From contig CAJTXL010000023.1 of NCBI GenBank assembly GCA_910583525.1, positions 1 to 52,926 on the forward strand: a stretch of DNA of 52,926 nt, written 5' to 3'. The notes beneath the pieces were generated by a model. The model saw only the letters and a list, made by a program, of their open reading frames with translations, made no database searches and was not told the DNA's origin. The translations under genes were made by a program, and so were the position numbers. Each line of letters begins with the position of its first letter. Positions within the stretch are counted from its first letter, which is position 1. Source of the DNA: an uncultured Muribaculaceae bacterium. GTDB taxonomy: Bacteria; Bacteroidota; Bacteroidia; Bacteroidales; Muribaculaceae. Of the stretch, positions 34,201 to 42,905 are shown piece by piece.

Positions 34201-36483
34201 ATGGATATACTATTTCTTGGCATTGTCATCTTTCTGTTTCTGCTTGCCATATTCGACTTGACAGTCGGAGTAAGCAACGATGCCGTAAACTTCCTCTCTT
34301 CCGCGCTCGGCTCAAAAGCCGCCTCTTTCAAAACCGTCATGTTTGTGGCCGCAGCCGGTGTGTTTATCGGCGCGGCAATGAGCAACGGCATGATGGATGT
34401 CGCACGCCACGGCATATTCAGGCCCGAAAACCTGTCCTTCTACGACGTAATGGCAATTTTCATGGCCGTGATGGTGACCGACATTATACTGCTCGACATA
34501 TTCAACACCCTGGGCATGCCCACATCGACCACGGTCTCGCTCGTTTTCGAACTTCTCGGTGCCACATTCGTAGTGGCTCTGTTCAAGATAGCGGCTCCGG
34601 GCAGCGAACTCGGAATGGGCGACCTTCTCAACACAGAAAAAGCCCTGTCGGTAATCTTGGGCATATTCCTTTCTGTTGCCATAGCTTTCGTCTTCGGCAC
34701 AGTCGTGCAATTCATCTCAAGGCTAATATTCACCTTCGAATACAAAAGCCGTCTGAAATGGAAAGTCGGCATCTTTGGAGGCATCGCATGCACCGCAATT
34801 GTGTATTTCATGCTCCTCAAAGGCTTTAAAGACCTTACCATAATGACCCCCGAGGTCAAGGCATGGCTCGATGCCAACACCGCCATGATACTTATAGGCA
34901 CCTTGCTCGTTTCAACCGTTATAATGCAACTTCTGCATTGGTGCAAGGTAAATGTGTTCAAGGCGGTAGTACTGCTCGGAACATTCTCCCTCGCGATGGC
35001 TTTCGCCGGAAACGACCTTGTCAACTTCATCGGCGTTCCGCTCACATCGCTCGACTCATACCAGGACTACATGGCATCGGGAGGCAACAATCTTCGCGGT
35101 TTCTCCATGGGCAGCCTCAACGCCCCGGCCGACACGCCCTTCTACTTCCTTATCGGCGCCGGCATGATAATGGTCGTAGCGCTGTCTACCTCGAAAAAAG
35201 CGCGGCAGGTGACACAGACCACCGTCGGACTAAGCTCGCAGGCACAAGGCGACGAACTTTTCGGCTCATCTCGCCTAAGCCGCACTCTCGTGAGAAGTGC
35301 CATAAATACGTTCAACCGCATAGAAGAACACACGCCTCAACGCTTACGCAATTTTATAAGCCGACGCATGGACGCCTCGAAGGCTCAAGCCGAAGACGGA
35401 GCCGCATTCGACCTCGTCAGAGGTGCCGTAAACCTTATGCTTGCAAGCATGCTGATAGCATTGGGCACTTCGATGAAACTGCCGCTGTCAACTACATTCG
35501 TCACCTTCATGGTGGCTATGGGCACATCGCTCGCCGACCGCGCATGGGGGCGCGAGAGCGCCGTGTTCCGCATCACTGGCGTAATATCTGTAATCGGCGG
35601 ATGGTTCATCACCGCAGGCGTCGCTTTCATCGGAGCCGGAATCGTCGTATGCCTGATGCACATGGGCGGCGTGCCGGTGATGCTCGCAGGCGGCATCATA
35701 GCCCTTGCCATGCTAATCCGCAGCAACATACGGTTCAACAAAAAGAAAAAAGAAGCGGAAAGCGACACCCTATTCCAGGCAATACTGTCTACAGAAGACA
35801 GCACCGAAGTGTGGCCGCTTATGAGGCTCTACATAAACGAGAAACAGAAAATGTTCCTGAAATTCGCGTCCACGGCATACAAAGACATTGCCGACGGCTT
35901 CCTGGGCGACAACATAAAACCGCTGCAACGCGCCGACCGTGCCGTAATGGCCGAAAAAGACATTCTCAAAAGCCAAAGGCGCAAGCTAACGCTATGCCTC
36001 CGACGTGTCGCACCCGATACGGCCATCGAAAAGAGCACATGGTTCCACCTGAGCAACAACATGGCAATGTCGATGACATACAATCTCCGCCGCATAGCCG
36101 AAGTATGCAAAGAGCACGTCGACAACAATTTCAGACCTCTGCCTGCGCAATTCCATGACAGACTCGCCGCCGTCAGCGCCAAGATTTACGACACCCTCAA
36201 CGATGCCGAAGCAGCTATCGACGACAGCGTCCCCGAAGCCATCGACGAACTGAGAAACCGTTGCGAAGCAATCAAAAACGAGCTTACACGATGCTCGCGC
36301 GAAGTCTACGAACATCTGCAAAAAGGCGACACCGGCAATCTGACGGTGGCGTACGTCTACCTCAACCTGCTGCAGGAAAGCCAGGAATTCGTATCCTCGC
36401 TGCGCAAAATGCTCCGTGCATCAGGCAAACTCAACCTCGCCCCATCCTCCTACCGAAGCTTCACCCACCCCGAAACAATCTGA
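34201..36483 (+). CDS. PiT-family inorganic phosphate transporter with C-terminal PhoU-like domain
   Basis: A 760-residue inner-membrane protein. The two PiT signatures are present: VGVSNDAVNF (about 22-31) and FAGNDLVNFIGVPL (about 264-277), each containing the GxxND core, plus GMPTSTTVS. About 10-12 membrane segments lie in residues 1-500. The last ~240 residues are soluble and helical with PhoU-like character (LRRIAEVCKEHVDNNFRPL), which could regulate transport. It co-transports phosphate with a cation. PiT proteins with soluble tails are known in this phylum. Gene order bcp-pit-GT2 is co-directional; GT2 begins 11 bases after the stop. Confidence 0.9.
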   Translation: MDILFLGIVIFLFLLAIFDLTVGVSNDAVNFLSSALGSKAASFKTVMFVAAAGVFIGAAMSNGMMDVARHGIFRPENLSFYDVMAIFMAVMVTDIILLDIFNTLGMPTSTTVSLVFELLGATFVVALFKIAAPGSELGMGDLLNTEKALSVILGIFLSVAIAFVFGTVVQFISRLIFTFEYKSRLKWKVGIFGGIACTAIVYFMLLKGFKDLTIMTPEVKAWLDANTAMILIGTLLVSTVIMQLLHWCKVNVFKAVVLLGTFSLAMAFAGNDLVNFIGVPLTSLDSYQDYMASGGNNLRGFSMGSLNAPADTPFYFLIGAGMIMVVALSTSKKARQVTQTTVGLSSQAQGDELFGSSRLSRTLVRSAINTFNRIEEHTPQRLRNFISRRMDASKAQAEDGAAFDLVRGAVNLMLASMLIALGTSMKLPLSTTFVTFMVAMGTSLADRAWGRESAVFRITGVISVIGGWFITAGVAFIGAGIVVCLMHMGGVPVMLAGGIIALAMLIRSNIRFNKKKKEAESDTLFQAILSTEDSTEVWPLMRLYINEKQKMFLKFASTAYKDIADGFLGDNIKPLQRADRAVMAEKDILKSQRRKLTLCLRRVAPDTAIEKSTWFHLSNNMAMSMTYNLRRIAEVCKEHVDNNFRPLPAQFHDRLAAVSAKIYDTLNDAEAAIDDSVPEAIDELRNRCEAIKNELTRCSREVYEHLQKGDTGNLTVAYVYLNLLQESQEFVSSLRKMLRASGKLNLAPSSYRSFTHPETI

Positions 36484-36494
36484 TACGTATAGCC

Positions 36495-37490
36495 ATGCCG
36501 TCAGTATCGATAATAATGCCCGTATACAATGCCGAGAGATACCTCGACGTATCTGTCGGCTCGGTATTGGCACAGACATCGCCCGACTGGCAACTGGTAT
36601 GCTTCAACGACGCTTCGACTGACACAAGCGCCGCAATACTCCAAAAATATGCCGGTGCCGACAGCCGGATTACAGTGATAGACTCCCCGGTCAACGTCAA
36701 ACAGGGCGGCGGACGCAACAGGGCCATACGGGCTGCAAAAGGCGAATATATACTCTTTCTCGACGCCGACGACCGCCTCAACAAAGACGCCGTGAAACTC
36801 TGCCTCGATGCAGCCCGTAAATACAGAGCCGACACCGTGCTCTTCGACTACGAACGCTTCGGCGCCGACGGCGCTGTCTTGGGGGCAGAGCCGCAATTGG
36901 GCGAAGACGCACCGGCACTGCACGGATTTGAACTAAAGAAACGCATCGTCAGGCGACCGGCTCCGCTATGGTGTGGCATGTACAGGCGCTCGCTCATAAC
37001 AGAAAATGCGCTATACTTCCCCGAAAACGCGTTCTACGAAGACAATGCCGTGGCGCTCGCCATACAGCTCTCGGCATCCGAACCCGTAAAAATCGACGGG
37101 GCGCTTTACGGCTACAGATGCGATAACGTGTCTGTAACACGCAGTACCGACAACTACCGTTTTTTCCATCGCCTGGCATCCGCCCGTATTCTAAAAAGCC
37201 ATCTGCAACGGCTCGGGCTATACGAACCTTGGCGCGACGAAATCGATTTTCTGCTGCTGAACCAATACTACATCCACACGGTTTTCGGATGCGTATACCG
37301 TTTCCATCGCGTGCCGCTTCTACGACACAGCTACGTGTGCGCCACTGTTGAGCGCGTCATCCCGGCCTTCAGAAAGAACCCCTACTATCGCGCAATGCCG
37401 CTGAAGCAAAAAATAAAGCTCGCGGCACACGTCCGTTTCCCTCGCGCGATAAAATGTCTGTCGCGCATCAAAAATTCACTACGCCCCTGA
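36495..37490 (+). CDS. family 2 glycosyltransferase
   Basis: A 331-residue GT-A fold enzyme without signal or clear membrane helices. It opens SVSIIMPVYNAERYL (3-17), has a nucleotide-binding aspartate (D39 in FNDAS) and the DAD metal motif at 90-92 (LFLDADD). The C-terminal ~110 residues are basic and Arg-rich, which suits membrane association. It probably adds a sugar to a surface glycan; donor and acceptor are unknown. I start at 36495 because the longer frame overlaps the transporter gene. Its last 23 bases overlap the end of the convergent dapF gene. Confidence 0.88.
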   Translation: MPSVSIIMPVYNAERYLDVSVGSVLAQTSPDWQLVCFNDASTDTSAAILQKYAGADSRITVIDSPVNVKQGGGRNRAIRAAKGEYILFLDADDRLNKDAVKLCLDAARKYRADTVLFDYERFGADGAVLGAEPQLGEDAPALHGFELKKRIVRRPAPLWCGMYRRSLITENALYFPENAFYEDNAVALAIQLSASEPVKIDGALYGYRCDNVSVTRSTDNYRFFHRLASARILKSHLQRLGLYEPWRDEIDFLLLNQYYIHTVFGCVYRFHRVPLLRHSYVCATVERVIPAFRKNPYYRAMPLKQKIKLAAHVRFPRAIKCLSRIKNSLRP

Positions 37491-38295
37491 AAACCACTTC
37501 TGCCGGCCCCGTGAGCAAAACATGCCCTGACGCATCCCGGTCAACAAGAAGTATTCCGCCCGGCAGATGTATCGAAAACGGATATGAACCGCGCTCCGTC
37601 GCTGCCGCAGCAACGGCAACGGCACACGCTCCGGTGCCGCAGGCAAGCGTTTCGCCTGCTCCACGTTCCCACACGCGCACGTCAAAACCGCCGTCAGGCC
37701 CGACTGAGACAAACTCGATGTTGGCTTTCTGAGGCCACATTGCATGCTTTTCAAGTTCAGGGCCGACTTCAAAAACGAGAAAATCGTCGATGCCGTCGAC
37801 AAACACCACCCCGTGCGGATTTCCCATCGAAACAGCCGTAACACCTACGGTGCCGGCAGAACACTCAACAGGGCAGTCGAGCATCACATCGTCACTACAT
37901 ACTACTGGAACCCGTGCCGCTTCGGTCACAGGCAAGCCCATATCGACGGTGATAAGGCTGCACGACTCGTCAAAACTCAGCCGCCGCACACCGGCCAATG
38001 TTTCCACGGTCGCAGAACCTTTTACAAGCCCTTTCAGATAAAGGTACTTCGCCACACACCTTATGCCGTTGCCGCACATCTGAGCCTCAGAACCGTCGGA
38101 ATTGAAAATACGCATACGGCAATCAGCCTCCGACGACCGAAGAATGGCAATCACCCCGTCGGCGCCTATGCCGAAACGCCTGTCGCAAAGTTCTGTGATA
38201 ATCTTTCCCGACGGAACCGAAGCCCCGTCAAGACAGTCGAGCACGACAAAATCGTTGCCCAACCCATGCATTTTGGTGAAAGTACGACCCTTCAT
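37468..38295 (-). CDS. dapF: diaminopimelate epimerase
   Basis: A 275-residue cytoplasmic enzyme that converts LL- to meso-diaminopimelate for lysine and peptidoglycan synthesis. Both active cysteines are present: C74 in MCGNGIRC and C219 in ACGTGACA. MHGLGNDFVVLD (9-20) is the family N-terminus. The ATG at 38295 overlaps the TGA of the upstream gene as ATGA, a standard coupling, so I prefer it to an ATG at 38319. The gene end overlaps the convergent glycosyltransferase by 23 bases. Confidence 0.95.
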   Translation of the reverse strand: MKGRTFTKMHGLGNDFVVLDCLDGASVPSGKIITELCDRRFGIGADGVIAILRSSEADCRMRIFNSDGSEAQMCGNGIRCVAKYLYLKGLVKGSATVETLAGVRRLSFDESCSLITVDMGLPVTEAARVPVVCSDDVMLDCPVECSAGTVGVTAVSMGNPHGVVFVDGIDDFLVFEVGPELEKHAMWPQKANIEFVSVGPDGGFDVRVWERGAGETLACGTGACAVAVAAAATERGSYPFSIHLPGGILLVDRDASGHVLLTGPAEVVFRGVVNF

Positions 38296-39482
38296 CTCCG
38301 GCACGAAAGCGCTTTGCATATACGCGACAGACCCTCGTCGAGAACAGCCCGGGGCACACCTATGTTGAGCCTGACGAACTCACTGCCCTCTTTGCCGAAC
38401 GACGCCCCGTCGCTCACGGCAACACGCGCCTCGTTCACAAGCAAATCCTCCAGACGCTCGTTTCCGAGACCGAGACCACGAAAATCAATCCAAAGCCCGA
38501 AACCGGCCTGCGGATGGAATGCCGAAACCGCAGGCAATGCCTCGGCAAGCCTGTCTATAGCGTAAGAAGCGTTGGCATCAAGATACGCGAGAACTTCATC
38601 AAGCCAATCCTCACAGCCATTGTAAGCCGCCATCGTGGCAATTATCGCTGGCAGAGGCGGAGTATTGAACTCGCTGCCGGTGAGCCAATCGAAGAAACCA
38701 CGCCGCAACTCAGGCGATTTCACCACCACCCATGCGCTTGCCAGACCCGGTATGTTGAACGACTTCGACGGAGCGCCCAAAGTCACCGTCACAGCCTCGG
38801 CCTGAGGCGATACCGATGCCGTAGGCACATGCCTGCGTCCGCCAAGCATTAGGTCGGCATAAATCTCATCGGAAAGAAGCACCATCGAATTGCGGTAGCA
38901 TATGTCGGCAACGCGTCTGAGGTCATCTTCGCTCCACTGCAGGCCTATCGGATTGTGTGGGTTGCACACTATCATCATCTTAGGCCGCTCAAGCGCCACA
39001 AGTGCCTCAAGACTGTCAAAATCCATGCTGTAGCTGCCGTCTTCGTTCAGTTTCAACGGATTTGTGACAGGAACACGAAAATTGCTCTCCACCACCGAAC
39101 GGAACGAATGGTAAACCGGCGGCTGTATCACCACCTTGTCGCCTGGCGACGTAAAATAGTTCACACACAGCCCTATGCCCTTCTTCAGCCCCGGAACATA
39201 GTCAATCTCCTCGCGGCTCACCTCCCACCCGTGGCGGCGTCCGAGCCATGAGCAGATGCTCTGCCAAAACGCCGCAGGAGCCTCGGTATAGCCCAACACC
39301 GGATGGTCAAGACGCCTACGCAACGCATCGGTTATACATGGCGACACGGCAAAATCCATGTCGGCAATCCATAGCGGAAGAAGGTCCTTACGGCCATATT
39401 TAACTTCCAGCTCCTCATATTTGGTGGCGTCGCTGCCGCGACGGTCGATTATCTCATCGAAATTATACTTACTGGCTCCCAT
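38292..39482 (-). CDS. MalY/PatB-type pyridoxal-phosphate C-S lyase (aminotransferase fold)
   Basis: A 396-residue fold-type I PLP enzyme. The PLP lysine is K240 in APSKSFN; NPHNPIG (174-180) and SDEIYADL (204-211) bind the cofactor. The start (YNFDEIIDRRGSDATKYE) and WIADMDF (38-44) are typical of MalY/PatB cystathionine beta-lyases rather than DapL, although dapF adjoins. It probably cleaves cystathionine to homocysteine; an aminotransferase role in the lysine pathway is an alternative. I start at the ATG at 39482, downstream of a good promoter. It is coupled to dapF by an ATGA overlap. Confidence 0.85.
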   Translation of the reverse strand: MGASKYNFDEIIDRRGSDATKYEELEVKYGRKDLLPLWIADMDFAVSPCITDALRRRLDHPVLGYTEAPAAFWQSICSWLGRRHGWEVSREEIDYVPGLKKGIGLCVNYFTSPGDKVVIQPPVYHSFRSVVESNFRVPVTNPLKLNEDGSYSMDFDSLEALVALERPKMMIVCNPHNPIGLQWSEDDLRRVADICYRNSMVLLSDEIYADLMLGGRRHVPTASVSPQAEAVTVTLGAPSKSFNIPGLASAWVVVKSPELRRGFFDWLTGSEFNTPPLPAIIATMAAYNGCEDWLDEVLAYLDANASYAIDRLAEALPAVSAFHPQAGFGLWIDFRGLGLGNERLEDLLVNEARVAVSDGASFGKEGSEFVRLNIGVPRAVLDEGLSRICKALSCRR

Positions 39483-39499
39483 GCTTTTATTTTGAATTG

Positions 39500-39532
39500 C
39501 AAATTTAGCCAAAATCGCGAGAATTCCGCAAA
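39500..39532 (-). promoter_or_regulatory. promoter of the PatB-like/dapF operon
   Basis: On the minus strand TTTG (39532-39529), 21 bases, then TAAATTTG (39507-39500) fit the Bacteroidetes pattern. It puts the start of transcription just before the ATG at 39482. Confidence 0.7.
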
Positions 39533-39577
39533 GAAAAGAATAAAGAATGGAAGATAAAAGTGCAGAGAACACAAACT

Positions 39578-39610
39578 TTTGGTTTTTCTCAATAATATAA
39601 GCTACCTTTG
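39578..39610 (+). promoter_or_regulatory. promoter of the AlbA_2 regulator gene
   Basis: TTTG (39578-39581), 21 bases, then TACCTTTG (39603-39610) match the Bacteroidetes pattern, about 80 bases before the ATG. It is divergent from the promoter of the PatB-like gene. Confidence 0.65.
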
Positions 39611-39692
39611 TAGATATAAAAACAAAAAAAAGACAGCCTGATTACTCAAGGGCTATCGGATTTCAACACCACAAATATGCTGCTTTTGGTAT

Positions 39693-41195
39693 ATGTTAAG
39701 CAAAGAAGACATAAAACTTTTGTTGGCCGATATAGAAAGCGACCGTGTGGAGCGTACAATCTCCACAAGCAATACAGACAAATTCGGCCAAGCAATTTGT
39801 GCGTTTGCAAATGACCTTCCAAATCATAATCAACCCGGCTACCTTATAATTGGCGCTGACGATAAAACCGGTAAAGTTGACAGAAATGTCAAAATTACAG
39901 ACCAACTGCTTCAAAATTTAGGAGGAATAAAGACCGACGGCAAACTTCAGCCACAGGTATCGATGACCGTTGAGAAGGTGTCTCTTGAAGAAGGCGACGT
40001 GGCCGTGGTCTCCGTCCAACCATGCCAATTTACTCCCGTCAGATATGAGGGACGCATTTGGATTCGCAACGGTCCAAGAAAATGTATCGCAAGTGAAGAT
40101 GATGAAAGACGTCTACTTGAAAAACGGACAAGCCGCATGCTTACTTTCGATGCTTTACCATGTGTTGACTCTACCATACATGATTTGGATTTAGACGCCT
40201 TCAAACAATCCTATCTCCCAAAAGCATTCCCTGAAGATGTCCTTGGAAAGGAAAAACGCAGTGTAGAGCAACAGTTAGAGGCCTTGAATTTCTTTTCAAC
40301 GCGCCATAACTGCCCAACATATGCCGGTATCATTATGTTCGGCAGAAATCCCGAAAAATTTATGCCTGGATGCTATGTACAATATGTGCGGTTTAATGGC
40401 AATAACAGAGCCGGCACAATTAAAAGCGAATACAAATTTTCAGGAAACCTGGTAAAAATCCTTTCCCAGCTTGATACATTTGTTGATGCAACAATAACCA
40501 ATCGACGCCCCGTGCCGGTATCAGCGCTCCGCGAAGAAGTCAAAGTGGACTATCCCCATTGGGCTACCCGAGAACTTCTGATGAACGCCATTTGCCACCG
40601 TGACTATGAAGGTAATGGCCCGGTTCAATTCTACCAATACGATGACCGTATTGAAATAATGAATCCCGGTGGATTATACGGAAAGGCAACCCCCGAAAAT
40701 TTCCCTTACGTCAACGACTATCGAAATGGAGTCGTGGCAGAAGGAATGAAAGTATTGGGCTTTGTGAACCGTTATAGCCGTGGAGTGCAGACAGTACAAG
40801 ATGAACTTAAAGCCAACGGGAATGGCGAAGCTGATTTCAAACTCCACTTGGGGACTGCTTTCCTCGTTGTTGAAAAGATTAGCACATCCTCTTCTATTCT
40901 AACGAAAGAAGAAACGAAAGAAGAAACGAAAGAAGAAACGAAAGAAGAAACGAAAAGATTTCTTAACATGGAATACGTGGAACAATTACGTTATTTGGCA
41001 ACCATCATAAAAAATAAACCAAGCATCACGTATCCCGAAATAATGAATCTTCTCAAATTGAAACAGACAGCGCTATATGAACGCATAAAAGTTCTAAAAT
41101 CAACAAATGTACTCGTCAGAAAGGGTGGACGGACAAAAGGTGAATGGATAATTAACATGGAAAATCTGCCTGAAGAACCTCTAAGAACACTATGA
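39693..41195 (+). CDS. AlbA_2 (Schlafen-like) / HATPase_c_4 regulator or helicase-related protein
   Basis: A 500-residue cytoplasmic protein. The N-terminal AlbA_2 domain (about 15-140, FANDLPNHNQPGYLIIGADD, then RIWIRNGPRKC), the ATPase-fold domain (about 290-400, HWATRELLMNAICHRDYEG and RIEIMNPGGL) and a C-terminal winged-helix-like part (about 430-490) give the common 'ATP-binding protein/putative transcriptional regulator' architecture. A KEET tandem repeat (about residues 404-420) joins the ATPase and the winged helix. By eye the gene is much richer in A and T than its neighbours, suggesting transfer. It overlaps the PAS gene by 4 bases. Targets are unknown; such proteins are often linked with defence or mobile DNA. 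Confidence 0.85.
   Translation: MLSKEDIKLLLADIESDRVERTISTSNTDKFGQAICAFANDLPNHNQPGYLIIGADDKTGKVDRNVKITDQLLQNLGGIKTDGKLQPQVSMTVEKVSLEEGDVAVVSVQPCQFTPVRYEGRIWIRNGPRKCIASEDDERRLLEKRTSRMLTFDALPCVDSTIHDLDLDAFKQSYLPKAFPEDVLGKEKRSVEQQLEALNFFSTRHNCPTYAGIIMFGRNPEKFMPGCYVQYVRFNGNNRAGTIKSEYKFSGNLVKILSQLDTFVDATITNRRPVPVSALREEVKVDYPHWATRELLMNAICHRDYEGNGPVQFYQYDDRIEIMNPGGLYGKATPENFPYVNDYRNGVVAEGMKVLGFVNRYSRGVQTVQDELKANGNGEADFKLHLGTAFLVVEKISTSSSILTKEETKEETKEETKEETKRFLNMEYVEQLRYLATIIKNKPSITYPEIMNLLKLKQTALYERIKVLKSTNVLVRKGGRTKGEWIINMENLPEEPLRTL
40901..40955 (+). repeat. 12-bp tandem repeat (about 4.6 copies)
   Basis: Four perfect copies of AACGAAAGAAGA plus seven bases of a fifth lie inside the AlbA_2 gene. 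The unit is a multiple of three, so copy changes keep the frame and lengthen or shorten a charged KEET linker. Confidence 0.95.
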
Positions 41196-41527
41196 CTCCC
41201 GATTTCAACTGGGCCGAAGAGCTCAACTGCGCCGTCACCGTCTGCGACCGCGACGGTGTGCTCCTATATATGAACAGCCGTGCTCGCGAAACATTCGCCA
41301 AATACGGCGACCTCATCGGCCAAAACCTCATGCACTGCCACAACGAAGCCTCTCAGGCAAAAATACGCCACATGCTCGCCACAGGCGAGAGCAACTCATA
41401 CACCATCAGCAAAAACGGACAACGTAAAATGATATACCAGACGCCGTGGCGCCACGACGGCGAAATAGCCGGAATGGTCGAAATATCAATGGTAATTCCC
41501 GACGAAATGCCCCACTATATCCGCTGA
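41192..41527 (+). CDS. single-domain PAS protein
   Basis: A 111-residue cytoplasmic protein that is almost only a PAS domain: ELNCAVTVCDRDGVLLYMN (about 10-28), IGQNLMHCHNE (42-52) and the C-terminal strand GEIAGMVEISMVI. There is no output domain. The HCHNE segment resembles a PAS subtype that ends DUF438-like proteins, from memory. Its ATG overlaps the TGA of the AlbA_2 gene (41192-41195), so translation is coupled. Its codon use is GC-rich like the genome, unlike its partner. It could sense a small molecule or redox state and act on a partner; the partner is unknown. It is convergent with the efflux operon, with 4 bases between them. Confidence 0.8.
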   Translation: MTPDFNWAEELNCAVTVCDRDGVLLYMNSRARETFAKYGDLIGQNLMHCHNEASQAKIRHMLATGESNSYTISKNGQRKMIYQTPWRHDGEIAGMVEISMVIPDEMPHYIR

Positions 41528-41531
41528 CACA

Positions 41532-42905
41532 CTACTCCGCCAATCCTCCCCCGAGACATTTATAAAGATTGACGAGCGCAAGGCGCTCATCCCTCACGGC
41601 ATTGCTCAACCCCACCTGAGCCTCGAAATAGCGGCGTTGGGCGTCGAGCACGTCGATATAGTTGATGACACCCATGTTATACTGCGCATATGCCAGCCTC
41701 GTATATTTCTGCGACGCTTCGAGCAGTTCGCGCCTGCGCTCGGTGGTCTGACGCATAAGCCTGAATGTGAGCGCGGCGTTGTCGACTTCATGGAAAGCCA
41801 CAAGCACTTTCTGCTCATAGGCAAGACGGCTCTGCTCATATTCGGCTATCGCGGCACGATAGCGACGTTTGTTTCGCCCGAAATCGAGAATTGTTCCGGC
41901 AACCGAGCCTATCACATACGTAAACGGCGACTGGAAAAAACGGGCGAACGCATCATTCTCCCAGCCGGCGCTAAGCCCTATCCTCAGGCGCGGAAACCGG
42001 TCGGCATAAGTCACGCCCACAGCCGCGAGAGAACTTTTCAGCGCGGCCTCCGAGGCACGGATGTCAGGACGACGCTGAAGAAGCGTCGACGGAAGCCCCA
42101 CCGGAACAAAGTCGGGCAGGGGACTTTCGAGGGCAAGAGTGCCTCGTGCCAATTCCTCGGCCGGATAGCGGCCCATAAGCAGCGTTATCGCATTCTTCTG
42201 CACCTCAATCTGCCGCTCCAGCCCCGGGATAAGTGCCGCAGTAGTGGCATATTCAACCTGAGCCTGCTGATAGACGGTCTCAGGCGTCAGCCCTCCCTCA
42301 AAACGCAGTTTGGCTTTTTTCAGATTTTCCTCACGCGTAAAAAGAGTGCGCCGCACAATTGCAAGCTCATTGTCGAGAGCAAGCAACCTGAAATATGCCG
42401 TGGCCGCCTCGGCAATAAGACTTATATGCAACGCCCTGCGGTTTTCCACCGCCTGTAGAAAATTGGCCGCCCCGCGCTTCTTGGCCCACGCAAGGCCGCC
42501 CCACAAATCGGCTTCCCACGAAAGCGTAACTTTCAAATCGACCTCGGGGTCGGTCTTGTGGCCCTCGCCATAGTAGTCGTTGGTCTCGCGGTCAGCGGCA
42601 GCGTTGGCACTAAGTGTCGGAAAGAAATCGGCCTTCGCCACGCCATAGAGCTGGCGCATCTGCTCGACACGCGCCGCGGCAGCGGCAAGGTCGCGGTTAT
42701 GGTCGAGCGTCTCCCTTATGATATACACCAACGACGAGTCGGGATATAGTTTCCACCACTCGACATCGGCAAGCGTTGCCGAGTCTACAGCATTTCCCGA
42801 AAGAGCTTCGGGAAGAGCGAGCTGCGGTGGGGTGAGATTCTTCACCCCGGAGCACGAAGCCAACAATATGGCGAGCAGCAATGCTATCGACAATCTTTTC
42901 ATCAT
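41532..42905 (-). CDS. RND efflux outer-membrane lipoprotein (TolC/OprM/NodT family)
   Basis: A 457-residue outer-membrane factor with lipobox LASCSG (C18). Long alpha-helical hairpins repeat twice (YQQAQVEYATTAALIPGLERQ is one helix; VALHE-like segments in the second half), as in the OprM/NodT family that ends the channel of tripartite pumps. It is the last gene of the operon; its ATG overlaps the permease stop by 4 bases. The protein forms the exit duct for compounds pumped by the RND permease. Confidence 0.93.
   Translation of the reverse strand: MMKRLSIALLLAILLASCSGVKNLTPPQLALPEALSGNAVDSATLADVEWWKLYPDSSLVYIIRETLDHNRDLAAAAARVEQMRQLYGVAKADFFPTLSANAAADRETNDYYGEGHKTDPEVDLKVTLSWEADLWGGLAWAKKRGAANFLQAVENRRALHISLIAEAATAYFRLLALDNELAIVRRTLFTREENLKKAKLRFEGGLTPETVYQQAQVEYATTAALIPGLERQIEVQKNAITLLMGRYPAEELARGTLALESPLPDFVPVGLPSTLLQRRPDIRASEAALKSSLAAVGVTYADRFPRLRIGLSAGWENDAFARFFQSPFTYVIGSVAGTILDFGRNKRRYRAAIAEYEQSRLAYEQKVLVAFHEVDNAALTFRLMRQTTERRRELLEASQKYTRLAYAQYNMGVINYIDVLDAQRRYFEAQVGLSNAVRDERLALVNLYKCLGGGLAE

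Noticed and set aside
34863..36158. 431-residue Arg/His-rich frame inside the phosphate transporter gene
   Set aside because: The composition is that of an out-of-frame reading; the transporter frame has both PiT signatures.
38292..39482. LL-diaminopimelate aminotransferase (DapL), because dapF adjoins
   Set aside because: The N-terminal and PLP-site segments fit MalY/PatB lyases better; kept only as an alternative.
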